Part shown: in pieces, positions 37,183-44,703 of the stretch
Layout of the letters: each line of letters starts with the position of its first letter
Numbering within the stretch: the first letter of the stretch is position 1
Assembly: GCF_003851125.1 (NCBI RefSeq)
Contig: NZ_BGOW01000002.1
Location: 227,773 to 291,772 of the forward strand
Source of the DNA: Sulfuriferula multivorans
GTDB taxonomy: Bacteria; Pseudomonadota; Gammaproteobacteria; Burkholderiales; Sulfuriferulaceae
Direction of reading: 5' to 3'
Length of the DNA stretch: 64,000 nucleotides
Notes under the pieces: model-generated
The model's database searches: none
The model's input: only the letters and a program-made list of their open reading frames with translations
What the model was told of the DNA's origin: nothing
Position numbers and translations under genes: made by a program

Positions 37183-38517
37183 ATGGGGCGCCGTGCAAAG
37201 ACACAAAGGCTGAACATCTGGATGAACGGCATCCCTGTTGGCACTTGGGAAACGGCTCGACAAGGCGAACGCCTGGGTTACTTCGATGAATGGCTCACGG
37301 ACGAACAGTCTCGCCCCTTGTCCTTATCACTTCCATTCCTGCCGGGAAATGCACCCTACCAAGGGCAGATCGTTACTGACTATTTCGACAACATGCTGCC
37401 CGACAACGATGCCATTCGCCGTCGTCTGGCGCAGCGTCACCAGGCTGGTGGCATTGATCCCTTTCGACTGCTGGCAAAACTGGGCCGGGACTGCGTGGGT
37501 GCCATACAACTCCTCCCCGAAGATGAGGCGCCGTCGGACCTGTATGAAATCAACGAGGAGAAGTTGAACACCGCGGAAATCGCTCAACGACTACGCAACA
37601 CCACATCGGCTCAAGCCTTGGGGCAACATGATCACGACGGGGATCTGAGACTGTCCATCGCGGGGGCGCAGGAGAAAACCGCCCTGTTGCGTCACAAAGG
37701 CAAATGGCTGCTGCCCCATGGAAGTACCCCGACAACGCACATCTTCAAACTGCCATTGGGCCTGGTCGGCCATATGCAGGCCGATATGCGCACCTCGCTG
37801 GAGAACGAATGGATGTGCTCAAAAATCATGGAGGCCTACGAAATTCCCATTGCGCGGTGTGAAATCGAGCATTTCGAGGACCAGAAAGCCCTCGTCGTCG
37901 AGCGATTCGACCGCACCCCATCAAGCGATGGAAGCTGGATCATCCGTCTGCCCCAGGAAGACATGTGCCAGGCAACGGGTACGTCGCCATTGCATAAATA
38001 TCAGTCAGACGGCGGCCCAGGAATTACTCAAATCATGGAATTGCTACTCGGGTCGGACGATGCTGAGCGGGACCGGAATAACTTCTTCAAAACCCAGATC
38101 ATTTTTTGGGTGCTGGCGGCCATCGATGGTCACGCGAAGAACTTCAGCATCGCCCATCTCCCCGGTGGTAGCTACCGCGCCACGCCGATCTATGACGTGC
38201 TTTCTGCCCATCCCGTCATTGGGAAAGGAAAGAATCAAATTTCCCCGTATAAGGCAAAACTTGCCATGGCGGTGCGGGGAAGTACCCATTACTACCTGAT
38301 TGAGAAAATCCAGCGACGGCACTGGATTGCGCAAGCACAGCAAGTCGGGCTCGGGGCTGCCGCGGCAGGGCGATTGATTGAGGAGGTTGTTGAGTCCACG
38401 GAATCCGTGATTGGCGAAGTGGGCAACTTGTTGCCGGATGACTTTCCCATGGATATGGCAGAAGCCGTATTCAACGGAATGAGAAGGCAGTCTACCAAGT
38501 TAGCTGCTGCTCTTTGA
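37183..38517 (+). CDS. hipA: HipA-like serine/threonine kinase toxin
   Basis: HipA kinases phosphorylate a housekeeping target (glutamyl-tRNA synthetase in E. coli) and cause growth arrest. The 444-residue protein has the N-terminal couple_hipA domain (LNIWMNGIPVGTWETARQGE, LSLPFLPGNAPYQGQIVTDY) and FDNMLPDNDAIRRRLA. The kinase parts follow: LSIAGAQEKTALL (the flexible P-loop), HIFKLPLG, ALVVERFDR, RLPQEDMCQATG, and the catalytic-loop AAIDGHAKNFSI with its Asp and Asn. YDVLSAHPVIG supplies the metal-binding Asp. All core residues are present, so it should be active. It is coupled to the upstream hipB-like gene and closes the defence island. Confidence 0.92.
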   Translation: MGRRAKTQRLNIWMNGIPVGTWETARQGERLGYFDEWLTDEQSRPLSLSLPFLPGNAPYQGQIVTDYFDNMLPDNDAIRRRLAQRHQAGGIDPFRLLAKLGRDCVGAIQLLPEDEAPSDLYEINEEKLNTAEIAQRLRNTTSAQALGQHDHDGDLRLSIAGAQEKTALLRHKGKWLLPHGSTPTTHIFKLPLGLVGHMQADMRTSLENEWMCSKIMEAYEIPIARCEIEHFEDQKALVVERFDRTPSSDGSWIIRLPQEDMCQATGTSPLHKYQSDGGPGITQIMELLLGSDDAERDRNNFFKTQIIFWVLAAIDGHAKNFSIAHLPGGSYRATPIYDVLSAHPVIGKGKNQISPYKAKLAMAVRGSTHYYLIEKIQRRHWIAQAQQVGLGAAAAGRLIEEVVESTESVIGEVGNLLPDDFPMDMAEAVFNGMRRQSTKLAAAL

Positions 38518-38626
38518 GCGTTGCAAGTAAAGGATTTTTGTATCAGTGATTAAGCGCGCAATGCGATTGCCGTGAGTTGGCAGCGCATTTTCCAAACTTG
38601 AAAACAGGGGCAGGCTTGCTATCGCG

Positions 38627-39454
38627 TCAGTCAGTATGAATGGATGTATCAATATCTAGCTTCTTGATCTCAACCGGCCGAAAGCACTGCTGCGACGACA
38701 CATAGTCCCATCGTTCGATCACCGCGCCGCGGCGCTGTTCCCCTTGCCCGTTATAGCGTATCAGGTTCACCGAGTTACCGACTTCATGTCGAACCCGTGA
38801 TGAAACGGCGGTGCCTGCCTGAATTGCCCACAGCTTGCGTGGCAGCTCAGCAAATTGCTTATGCAATGCCAGCACATAGGGTAGATGGATATGGCCGCCG
38901 AGGATGATATCAGCGCCTGCCTGGGCCCATCGGGGTATGGCTTCCAAGCGCCCATGGAGAAGATTGGTTTCATCCTGCGCCCGTGTTACGGCAACCGGTT
39001 GATGGGTGACGACAATGCGCAACTGGGTTGGGGCCGCCTGTTCAAGCCGCTGCGCCACACGTTCAATCTGTTCAATGGACACTTCGCCATCCGTATGGCG
39101 GTATAAACGCGTCGTGTTCAGGGCGATAACGAGTAACTGATCCGATTCGAATACCGGTTCCAGGTCGGTACCAAACTCTCGACTGTAATTCGCATACGGG
39201 TAAAACAATCGAGCTGCCACATTGAAAAGTGGAATATCGTGGTTGCCGGGAATGGCGAGTGTCACGGCCACTCCCAGTCGATCGACAAATGCGCGCGCCG
39301 CTCGAAACTGTTTGCGTCTTGCGCGCTGGGTAATATCACCCGACAGCACCACCAGATCCGGAGCCTGCTCGTGGGCAAGCCGAACCAATGCCTCTACTAC
39401 CGGCGGCTGCTCGGTGCCGAAATGCGTATCGGATATTTGTAGCAGCACAGTCAT
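38627..39454 (-). CDS. Metallophosphoesterase family protein
   Basis: This is a calcineurin-like phosphoesterase of 275 residues. Metal-binding motifs appear in order: QISDTHFG (DxH) near residues 6-13, VLSGDITQRA (GDxxQ), IPGNHDIPL (GNHD), RIVVTHQPV and LGGHIHLPYV (GHxH). This is the 3',5'-cyclic-nucleotide or phospholipid phosphodiesterase layout, but the substrate cannot be named. The start overlaps the stop of the lipid kinase gene upstream by four bases (39451-39454). That coupling makes a lipid or lipid-head-group substrate reasonable. Confidence 0.88.
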   Translation of the reverse strand: MTVLLQISDTHFGTEQPPVVEALVRLAHEQAPDLVVLSGDITQRARRKQFRAARAFVDRLGVAVTLAIPGNHDIPLFNVAARLFYPYANYSREFGTDLEPVFESDQLLVIALNTTRLYRHTDGEVSIEQIERVAQRLEQAAPTQLRIVVTHQPVAVTRAQDETNLLHGRLEAIPRWAQAGADIILGGHIHLPYVLALHKQFAELPRKLWAIQAGTAVSSRVRHEVGNSVNLIRYNGQGEQRRGAVIERWDYVSSQQCFRPVEIKKLDIDTSIHTD

Positions 39455-40413
39455 GACTGCCCACTCACAGACAAATCAGGTTCAGGCTTGAGTAAAAACA
39501 AAAACTCGGGGGCGACGCGAAATTCGATCGGTGCCTGCAGCCATTCGATCTCGCCATCCGTCGCAATTTTCACGCGGCGGCTACCATAAGGCAGCGCCGG
39601 GGTGACGCTGATATGTTTGAAAGCGAAGTGGGAAACGCTGTCGGCCTCGCCGAGCTGCCCGAACGCGCCGCGTAACAGCAGCCACAGCATGGCCAGGGTT
39701 CCTACCGGCCGCAAGGATATGGCGGCGAGCTGGCCTTGCTCCAGTAAATATGCCTGAGGGATGCCTATCTGTTCCAGTTGCAGCCGGTTATTACCTACGA
39801 ACAATGTCGGGGTGCGCACCACTCGCGTTTCGCCGCGATATTCGATACGCAGGCGCAATTGCCGATGTTCGCGCAGCAGAGAGATGAATCCCGCCCAGAA
39901 TGCCACCAGACGACTGCGTCCGAATTGCTGCTTGTAGGCCTCACGATTTTCAAGCAATTGCGGGTACAAACCCATACTGGCATTGACCAGGAATACCCGA
40001 TCATTGACCAGGCCTACCTGTACCGGGTGAGCCCGGGCAGTGAGCAACAGTCGCGCGGCTTCAGCCGTGTCGGATGGAATTCCGTGAGTACGGCTGAAAT
40101 AGTTGAAGGTACCTTGCGGCAGCACGCCGAACGGGCAACCACTGGGCAGCGTTGCCTGGGCAACTGCATTGAGGGTCCCATCACCGCCCGCCGCAACGAC
40201 TACGCCTCCCCTGGGTTTGGCCTTCTCGACCGTCTGGCGGGCGAGATCGTGCAGCCGGGCGGGGTCTTCGACCATGCTTATATGATGCTCGCGGCCCGCA
40301 TGCGTCAAAATCTCTTCGATTATGGCGCGTGTTTTTGCAGTGTCATGGTTACCGGAGCCGACATTCAGCACGATGAACAACGGGGCGTTAGGGTCTACCG
40401 AGACAGGAATCAT
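39451..40413 (-). CDS. Diacylglycerol kinase-family lipid kinase
   Basis: This is a 320-residue soluble lipid kinase of the DagK catalytic family. It has the N-terminal nucleotide-binding fold with LFIVLNVGSGNHDT and the motif VVAAGGDGTLNAVAQATL, followed by FGVLPQGTFNYFSRTHGIPS. The C-terminal beta-sandwich ends in the KIATDGEIEWLQAPIEFRV segment with the DGE. Substrates in the family include diacylglycerol, sphingosine and undecaprenol. The gene is coupled by an ATGA overlap to the phosphoesterase downstream. Confidence 0.88.
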   Translation of the reverse strand: MIPVSVDPNAPLFIVLNVGSGNHDTAKTRAIIEEILTHAGREHHISMVEDPARLHDLARQTVEKAKPRGGVVVAAGGDGTLNAVAQATLPSGCPFGVLPQGTFNYFSRTHGIPSDTAEAARLLLTARAHPVQVGLVNDRVFLVNASMGLYPQLLENREAYKQQFGRSRLVAFWAGFISLLREHRQLRLRIEYRGETRVVRTPTLFVGNNRLQLEQIGIPQAYLLEQGQLAAISLRPVGTLAMLWLLLRGAFGQLGEADSVSHFAFKHISVTPALPYGSRRVKIATDGEIEWLQAPIEFRVAPEFLFLLKPEPDLSVSGQS

Positions 40414-40780
40414 GAGCGGGAAAAGATATCCTCTAGAATTTCAAGTCATGCAGAGGGTTTTTCTGAATTTGTACAACCCTTATGACTGGACATTACGCAA
40501 CAATTGCGTAGACGGAAAGCACATTGAATGTTGCAGATCAAGAATACGCCGCTATTGAAGCCCCTCTCATCCCCGCTAATAAATTTAATAGTGGCTCATT
40601 CCCAGAACTTTGGATGTACGGAAGCGCACGGTATATGTAAATTCAGAGGTCGAAAATAAATAATCATTGGTACTCCCGGATCAATGTTGGCCAACCATGC
40701 TTTCTGGTCAGAAAACGATCTGGCGCGAAGGGCCGGTAACCTGGTTATTTATTTTTGATTTCACAGACTGGAGAAACATC
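40414..40780. other. Gap between the lipid kinase and the DUF6496-like gene
   Basis: A 367-bp divergent gap. It contains a perfect palindrome TACGCAA-CAA-TTGCGTA (40494-40510). A 38-codon TTG-started frame at 40524-40640 encodes NVADQEYAAIEAPLIPANKF and ends ELWMYGSARYM; I cannot tell whether it is a peptide gene, a remnant or chance. Promoters for both neighbours must lie here. Confidence 0.45.
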
Positions 40781-40975
40781 ATGCCGTTAAAAAAAGGAAC
40801 GAGCAAAGCAGCCGTCAGCAGCAATGTAAAAACCCTGGTTCATGAGTGGGAAAAAGATGGCAAAATCGGCAACAGCCACCCCGCCAGCAAACAAAAAGCG
40901 GTCAAACAGGCTATTGCGATTTCATTGAAAAAAGCGGGGAAAAGCCGCACCCAGACGCACGTGCACAAGAAGTGA
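40781..40975 (+). CDS. Small basic protein, DUF6496-like
   Basis: This is a 64-residue Lys-rich protein with GGAG 7 bp before the ATG. It begins MPLKKGTSKAAVSSNVKTLV and continues with ASKQKAVKQAIAISLKKAGK. This follows the layout of the small DUF6496 proteins (MPLKKGKSxxxxSxNIxxE then KQAVAIALxxA). The end is His/Lys-rich. It has no membrane segment. Such proteins are often found as stress-related or phage-associated single genes; no function is established. It stands alone between two divergent or convergent neighbours. Confidence 0.7.
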   Translation: MPLKKGTSKAAVSSNVKTLVHEWEKDGKIGNSHPASKQKAVKQAIAISLKKAGKSRTQTHVHKK

Positions 40976-41044
40976 CTTCCGGATAATCGAGATGCTTTCG
41001 TTAGCAACGGGGCGATGAACTCGCCCGTTGCCAATCGGTATACC

Positions 41045-41857
41045 TCAGAGCTTGATCATTTCATCCGGCTGCATTACTTCCAGTTTGGCTTTCACGCCCT
41101 GCTTGGCCAACGCGGCCTTGAATTCGGCCGGTGTGCCGTCCAGTACCGGGAAGGTGCCGTAGTGCATAGGCACGACCATCAGCGGCGCAACCATTTTGGT
41201 TGCCAGTGCGGCGCGGCCCGGTCCCATGGTGAAATGGCCGCCGATACATGCCAGCATCACGTCCACTTTGTGAAAGCGCGGGATGAGCGTCATGTCGTTG
41301 AATACATCGGTGTCGCCGGTGTGATAGATCACCGGGCCGTTCTTGATGCTGATCAGGAATCCGCCCGGGTTGCCGCCCCCGTGGATATCCTTGCCGTTTT
41401 CATCCATCACGGTGGAGCTGTGGATGGCCGGAATGAAAGCAACTTTCACATCGCCTCCGAGCAGGGTGAGTTCGCCGCCGAAATTACCCTCGGTATCCAT
41501 GCCCGCCTGCGCCTTGGGGAATCCGCCGTAGGTGACCAGCGCGTTGCCTAGATCAAACGTGCTGACTAGGTGTGCGCCGGTTTTTTTGGCAATCGCCACC
41601 GCATCGCCGACATGATCGAAATGGCCGTGACTGATCAGGATCAGGTCCACATGCGTAAGCCCCGCCAGATCGGCTTTGCCGTTTTTATTCGCGGGATTGG
41701 TAATCCACGGATCGATCAGCAGCACTTTGCCGCTCGGCGTGGTGATCTTGAATGCGGAATGGCCGTACCAGGTCAGTTCCGTCTGCCCCGCCCACGCCGC
41801 GCTTACTCCCAGCACCATGCTGAACACAAAAATCACCAGTACTTTGATTGCTTTCAT
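41045..41857 (-). CDS. Exported metallo-beta-lactamase-fold hydrolase (UlaG-like)
   Basis: This 270-residue protein has a signal peptide (MKAIKVLVIFVFSMVLGVSA, cleavage near AWA) and a metal-dependent hydrolase domain of the UlaG/YtnP-like group. The motifs are LTWYGHSAFKI, LLIDPWITNP, LILISHGHFDHVGDAVAIAK (HxHxDH), IPAIHSSTV and VIYHTGDTDVFNDM. VVPMHYGTFPVLDGTPAEF provides the last His. Export is unusual, because most UlaG-like enzymes are cytoplasmic. Its start overlaps the folA stop by four bases, so it is co-translated with dihydrofolate reductase, though no functional link is evident. The substrate is unknown. Confidence 0.87.
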   Translation of the reverse strand: MKAIKVLVIFVFSMVLGVSAAWAGQTELTWYGHSAFKITTPSGKVLLIDPWITNPANKNGKADLAGLTHVDLILISHGHFDHVGDAVAIAKKTGAHLVSTFDLGNALVTYGGFPKAQAGMDTEGNFGGELTLLGGDVKVAFIPAIHSSTVMDENGKDIHGGGNPGGFLISIKNGPVIYHTGDTDVFNDMTLIPRFHKVDVMLACIGGHFTMGPGRAALATKMVAPLMVVPMHYGTFPVLDGTPAEFKAALAKQGVKAKLEVMQPDEMIKL

Positions 41858-42363
41858 TTTGACATCCCCTTACGTTGGTAAACCACAAAATCATAGTTCA
41901 GTGCGCTCGCCTCATCGTAGCGCGGGTTGCGGCTGAACTCTTCCCAATCGGTGCGCTCGAATTGGGGAAACCAGGCATCGCCGGCAAATTCGGCGTGAAT
42001 TTCGGTCAGATAAAGCCGGTCCGCCAGGGGTAATGCCTGTTCGTAAAGTTGCGCACCACCGATAAAGAATACTTCCGGATCGCCTGCACAGGCGGCCAAG
42101 GCTTCCGGGATGGAGTTCGCTACCAGGCAACCGGCGGGCGCACTGTAAGCGGTACGCGAAATGATCACTGTGGTGCGCCCCGGCAGTGGGCGCCCGATGG
42201 ATTCAAAGGTCTTGCGTCCCATCAATATATGGTGCCCCATGGTGAGTGCCTTGAAATGCTTGAGTTCTTCCGGCAAACGCCACGGCAGCGTATTGTGAAT
42301 GCCGATAACGCGATTTTTTGCCAGCGCGGCGATGAGCGCGATGCGGGGCTTGGGATGCAGCAT
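41854..42363 (-). CDS. folA: Dihydrofolate reductase
   Basis: FolA reduces dihydrofolate to tetrahydrofolate with NADPH. The 169-residue protein carries IALIAALAKNRVIGIHNTLPWRLPEEL (Met20-loop region and the PW motif with the following acidic residue), FKALTMGHHILMGRKTFESI, GRPLPGRTTVIIS, and EVFFIGGAQLYEQALPLADR with the GG cis-peptide. LYLTEIHAEFAGDAWFPQF and the YDFVVYQR end complete the fold. thyA, its metabolic partner, lies 1.4 kb upstream on the same strand with marC between; the cluster may be an old folate-thymidylate group. Confidence 0.5.
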   Translation of the reverse strand: MLHPKPRIALIAALAKNRVIGIHNTLPWRLPEELKHFKALTMGHHILMGRKTFESIGRPLPGRTTVIISRTAYSAPAGCLVANSIPEALAACAGDPEVFFIGGAQLYEQALPLADRLYLTEIHAEFAGDAWFPQFERTDWEEFSRNPRYDEASALNYDFVVYQRKGMSK

Positions 42364-42481
42364 GTTTTCTCCTGGTTTCGAACATTATATCCAGCCTGGG
42401 GCAGTAAAGAACTGCGCGGAAGAGCCGTAATGTATAAAATTCAGCCTCAAGATAAGCCCTCATGACGATCGAGCAACGACC

Positions 42482-42757
42482 ATGCTGAACCTGATTATTT
42501 CTACCATCGCCTTCATCATCGCCGCCTGGTGGCTTAACCGTTACCTGGATGACATGAAAATCGGCAAGGGCATGACGCGCGGCATGCTGGTGTTTGTACT
42601 GGCTTCGGTGGTGTCATGGGGAACCGGATCGGTGGTGGACTGGACCCAGGTCAAAATCGAGGGTCCGCAACCGCCGTCGCTGGCTTCCGGCGATTTAACG
42701 CAAATTCTCAAAGCAGTTCAACAGGCGCAAGGCCCCGTCACAGCCATAACGCCTTAA
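42482..42757 (+). CDS. Small membrane protein, unknown
   Basis: This is a 91-residue protein with two predicted membrane helices: LNLIISTIAFIIAAWWLN (about 2-19) and GMLVFVLASVVSWGTGSVVD (about 34-53). The first loop is DDMKIGKGMTR. A soluble tail (SLASGDLTQILKAVQQAQGP) would face one side of the membrane. I do not recognise a family. It is divergent from folA, with about 120 bp between, and the ribosome binding site is weak. It is probably real because of its regular hydrophobic pattern and codon use. Confidence 0.6.
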   Translation: MLNLIISTIAFIIAAWWLNRYLDDMKIGKGMTRGMLVFVLASVVSWGTGSVVDWTQVKIEGPQPPSLASGDLTQILKAVQQAQGPVTAITP

Positions 42758-43086
42758 AGGCTTCTTTAACAATTCATGGTTGACCCAAAACAAGACGCGG
42801 AAATAATTCATCGCGCCGCATATGATTTATATGTCAGCAAGAAATTTTTCCGCAACGTTGCCGTTGGGATGAAATATGAACCTGAAAAAATCAGTCAGCC
42901 ACAGAGAACACAGAGTTCACAGAGGCAATGGGGTTCGCACGGATGGACAATGCGTCGCCCAACTCGCAAAAACAATTGCTTGCCGTAAATATCGACTTCA
43001 CCCATCAGGTGAACCGGAAAAAATATGCGGAACCCGCTTCATCTCTGTGGCTTGAATTGCGGTTTTTAAGATGAGTTTTTAGGCCC
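42758..43086. repeat. Gap with dispersed repeat copy 2 and a CACAGAG-type repeat
   Basis: A 329-bp gap. Bases 42800-42880 repeat the 7261-7350 segment (GCAAGAAATTTTT ... GTTGGGATGAAATATG). A few bases on (about 42898-42925) comes AGCCACAGAGAACACAGAG followed by TTCACAGAGG, a familiar intergenic repeat in betaproteobacteria. A 70-codon open frame across it (42776-42988) merely translates these repeats and I do not call it. Confidence 0.6.
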
Positions 43087-43734
43087 TTAACGCGACAGCC
43101 CCGGAAACAGCGCCAATAAACCGTCTGCCATGAACTGTACCGCCATCGCGGCGAGTATCAGCCCCATCACGCGCGTGGCGATGTTGAGGCCGGCTGTACC
43201 GAGGCGTGCGCCGATCGGTTCGGCCAAACGCAATACCAGCCAGACGACCACCCCGACCGCAACGATACCCAGGCTGAACACCAGTTTTTCCGGCCAGTTT
43301 CCCGCCTGATGGGCGTCAACAATGGCCAGGCTGATTGCTCCCGGACCCGCCAACAGCGGAATCGCCAGCGGCACCACGGCAATGTCATTCTTGGATTCGG
43401 CTTCGGTTTGTTCGGCATCGGTCTGCCGCGCAGGGCTGGTTCGAGCGTGAAACATGGCGATCGCAATCAGCAATACCAGCAGTCCGCCTGCGATACGAAA
43501 CGCCGGCAGGCCGATGCCGAAAAACGACAGCAAAGAATCCCCTACCCACACGGCGAGAATCAGGATCACCGCCACGGCGATGGCGGCTTTGGCGGCAGTG
43601 CGGTGCATTTCCGTGGAGCGCCGGTCCGCGGTCAGGCTGAGATAAATCGGGATGGCGCCGAGAGGATTCAGAATGGCAAAAATGCCTACCAGGTATTTGA
43701 TTTGCTCGGCCCAGACGGGTAACAGCGTCATCAC
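43087..43734 (-). CDS. MarC family inner-membrane protein
   Basis: This is a 215-residue protein with six predicted membrane helices in the MarC layout. The first, IKYLVGIFAILNPLGAIPIY, contains the conserved NPLGAIPI. Later ones are GLPAFRIAGGLLVLLIAIAM, IAVVPLAIPLLAGPGAISLA (conserved PLAxPLLAGPGAI) and TRVMGLILAAMAVQFMADGL. Between helices 3 and 4 is a hydrophilic loop rich in Gln/Glu. MarC was once linked to multiple antibiotic resistance, which was later not supported, so the function is unknown. It lies 9 bp downstream of thyA on the same strand. Confidence 0.9.
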   Translation of the reverse strand: MMTLLPVWAEQIKYLVGIFAILNPLGAIPIYLSLTADRRSTEMHRTAAKAAIAVAVILILAVWVGDSLLSFFGIGLPAFRIAGGLLVLLIAIAMFHARTSPARQTDAEQTEAESKNDIAVVPLAIPLLAGPGAISLAIVDAHQAGNWPEKLVFSLGIVAVGVVVWLVLRLAEPIGARLGTAGLNIATRVMGLILAAMAVQFMADGLLALFPGLSR

Positions 43735-43743
43735 GAATCTTTC

Positions 43744-44538
43744 TTACACCGCCACCGGTGCTTTGATCGCCGGATGCGGGTCGTAGCCTTGCAGTTCGAA
43801 ATCTTCAAACTTGAAGGCAAACAAGTCGGTGACTGCGGGATTCATCTGCATGGTGGGTAACTGACGCGGTTCGCGTGTGAGTTGCTCGCGGGCTTGATCG
43901 AGGTGGTTCGAATACAGATGCGCATCGCCCAGGGTATGGACGAAATCGCCGGGTTTGAGGCCGCTCACCTGCGCCAGCATCATGGTAAGCAGCGCGTAGC
44001 TGGCGATGTTGAACGGCACACCGAGGAAGATGTCGGCGCTGCGCTGATAAAGCTGGCAGCTTAATTTTCCGTCGGCAACATAGAACTGGAAAAAGGCATG
44101 GCAGGGTGCCAGCGCCATTTTGTCGAGGTCGGCGACGTTCCACGCAGACACAATGATGCGGCGCGAATCCGGATTGTGTTTGAGGTCGTGCAGCACGCGC
44201 GCAATCTGGTCAATATGCCCGCCGTCCGGCTTGGGCCAGTTGCGCCACTGGTGTCCATAGACCGGACCCAGGTCACCGTTCTCGTCGGCCCATTCGTCCC
44301 AGATTTTGACGCCGTTTTCCTTCAGGTAACGGATATTGGTGTCGCCCTGCAGGAACCACAACAACTCGTGGATGATGGAGCGCAAATGGCATTTCTTGGT
44401 CGTCACCAGCGGAAAACCCTGGCTTAGATCAAAGCGCATCTGGTGGCCGAAAACGGAAAGGGTACCGGTGCCGGTGCGGTCGGATTTTTGAGTGCCGTGC
44501 TCCAGCACGTGGCGCATCAGATCAAGGTATTGGCGCAT
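43744..44538 (-). CDS. thyA: Thymidylate synthase
   Basis: ThyA methylates dUMP to dTMP using methylene-tetrahydrofolate, yielding dihydrofolate for FolA. The 264-residue length equals the E. coli enzyme. Signatures: [38 protein letters not shown], the active-site Cys region [40 protein letters not shown], and [19 protein letters not shown]. The end [16 protein letters not shown] is the normal C terminus. It precedes a marC-like gene, and folA lies 1.4 kb further along the same strand. Confidence 0.97.
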   Translation of the reverse strand: MRQYLDLMRHVLEHGTQKSDRTGTGTLSVFGHQMRFDLSQGFPLVTTKKCHLRSIIHELLWFLQGDTNIRYLKENGVKIWDEWADENGDLGPVYGHQWRNWPKPDGGHIDQIARVLHDLKHNPDSRRIIVSAWNVADLDKMALAPCHAFFQFYVADGKLSCQLYQRSADIFLGVPFNIASYALLTMMLAQVSGLKPGDFVHTLGDAHLYSNHLDQAREQLTREPRQLPTMQMNPAVTDLFAFKFEDFELQGYDPHPAIKAPVAV

Positions 44539-44703
44539 GGTAGTTTAGCGTAGCAGGTTAAATAGGTTTGATTAGACGATGAACGGATTCTTGCGAAACA
44601 AGCCCTTGGGATGCGCGCAAACCTATATTATCCTGCAATTCCGGCAGAAACAGGCAGAACCTGTCTTCACTCGCATACCGCAGGTATTTGACCACCCAAC
44701 TGC

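Noticed and set aside
42776..42988. A 70-codon plus-strand frame
   Set aside because: It is a translation of two intergenic repeats, one of which recurs at 7261-7350 without the frame.
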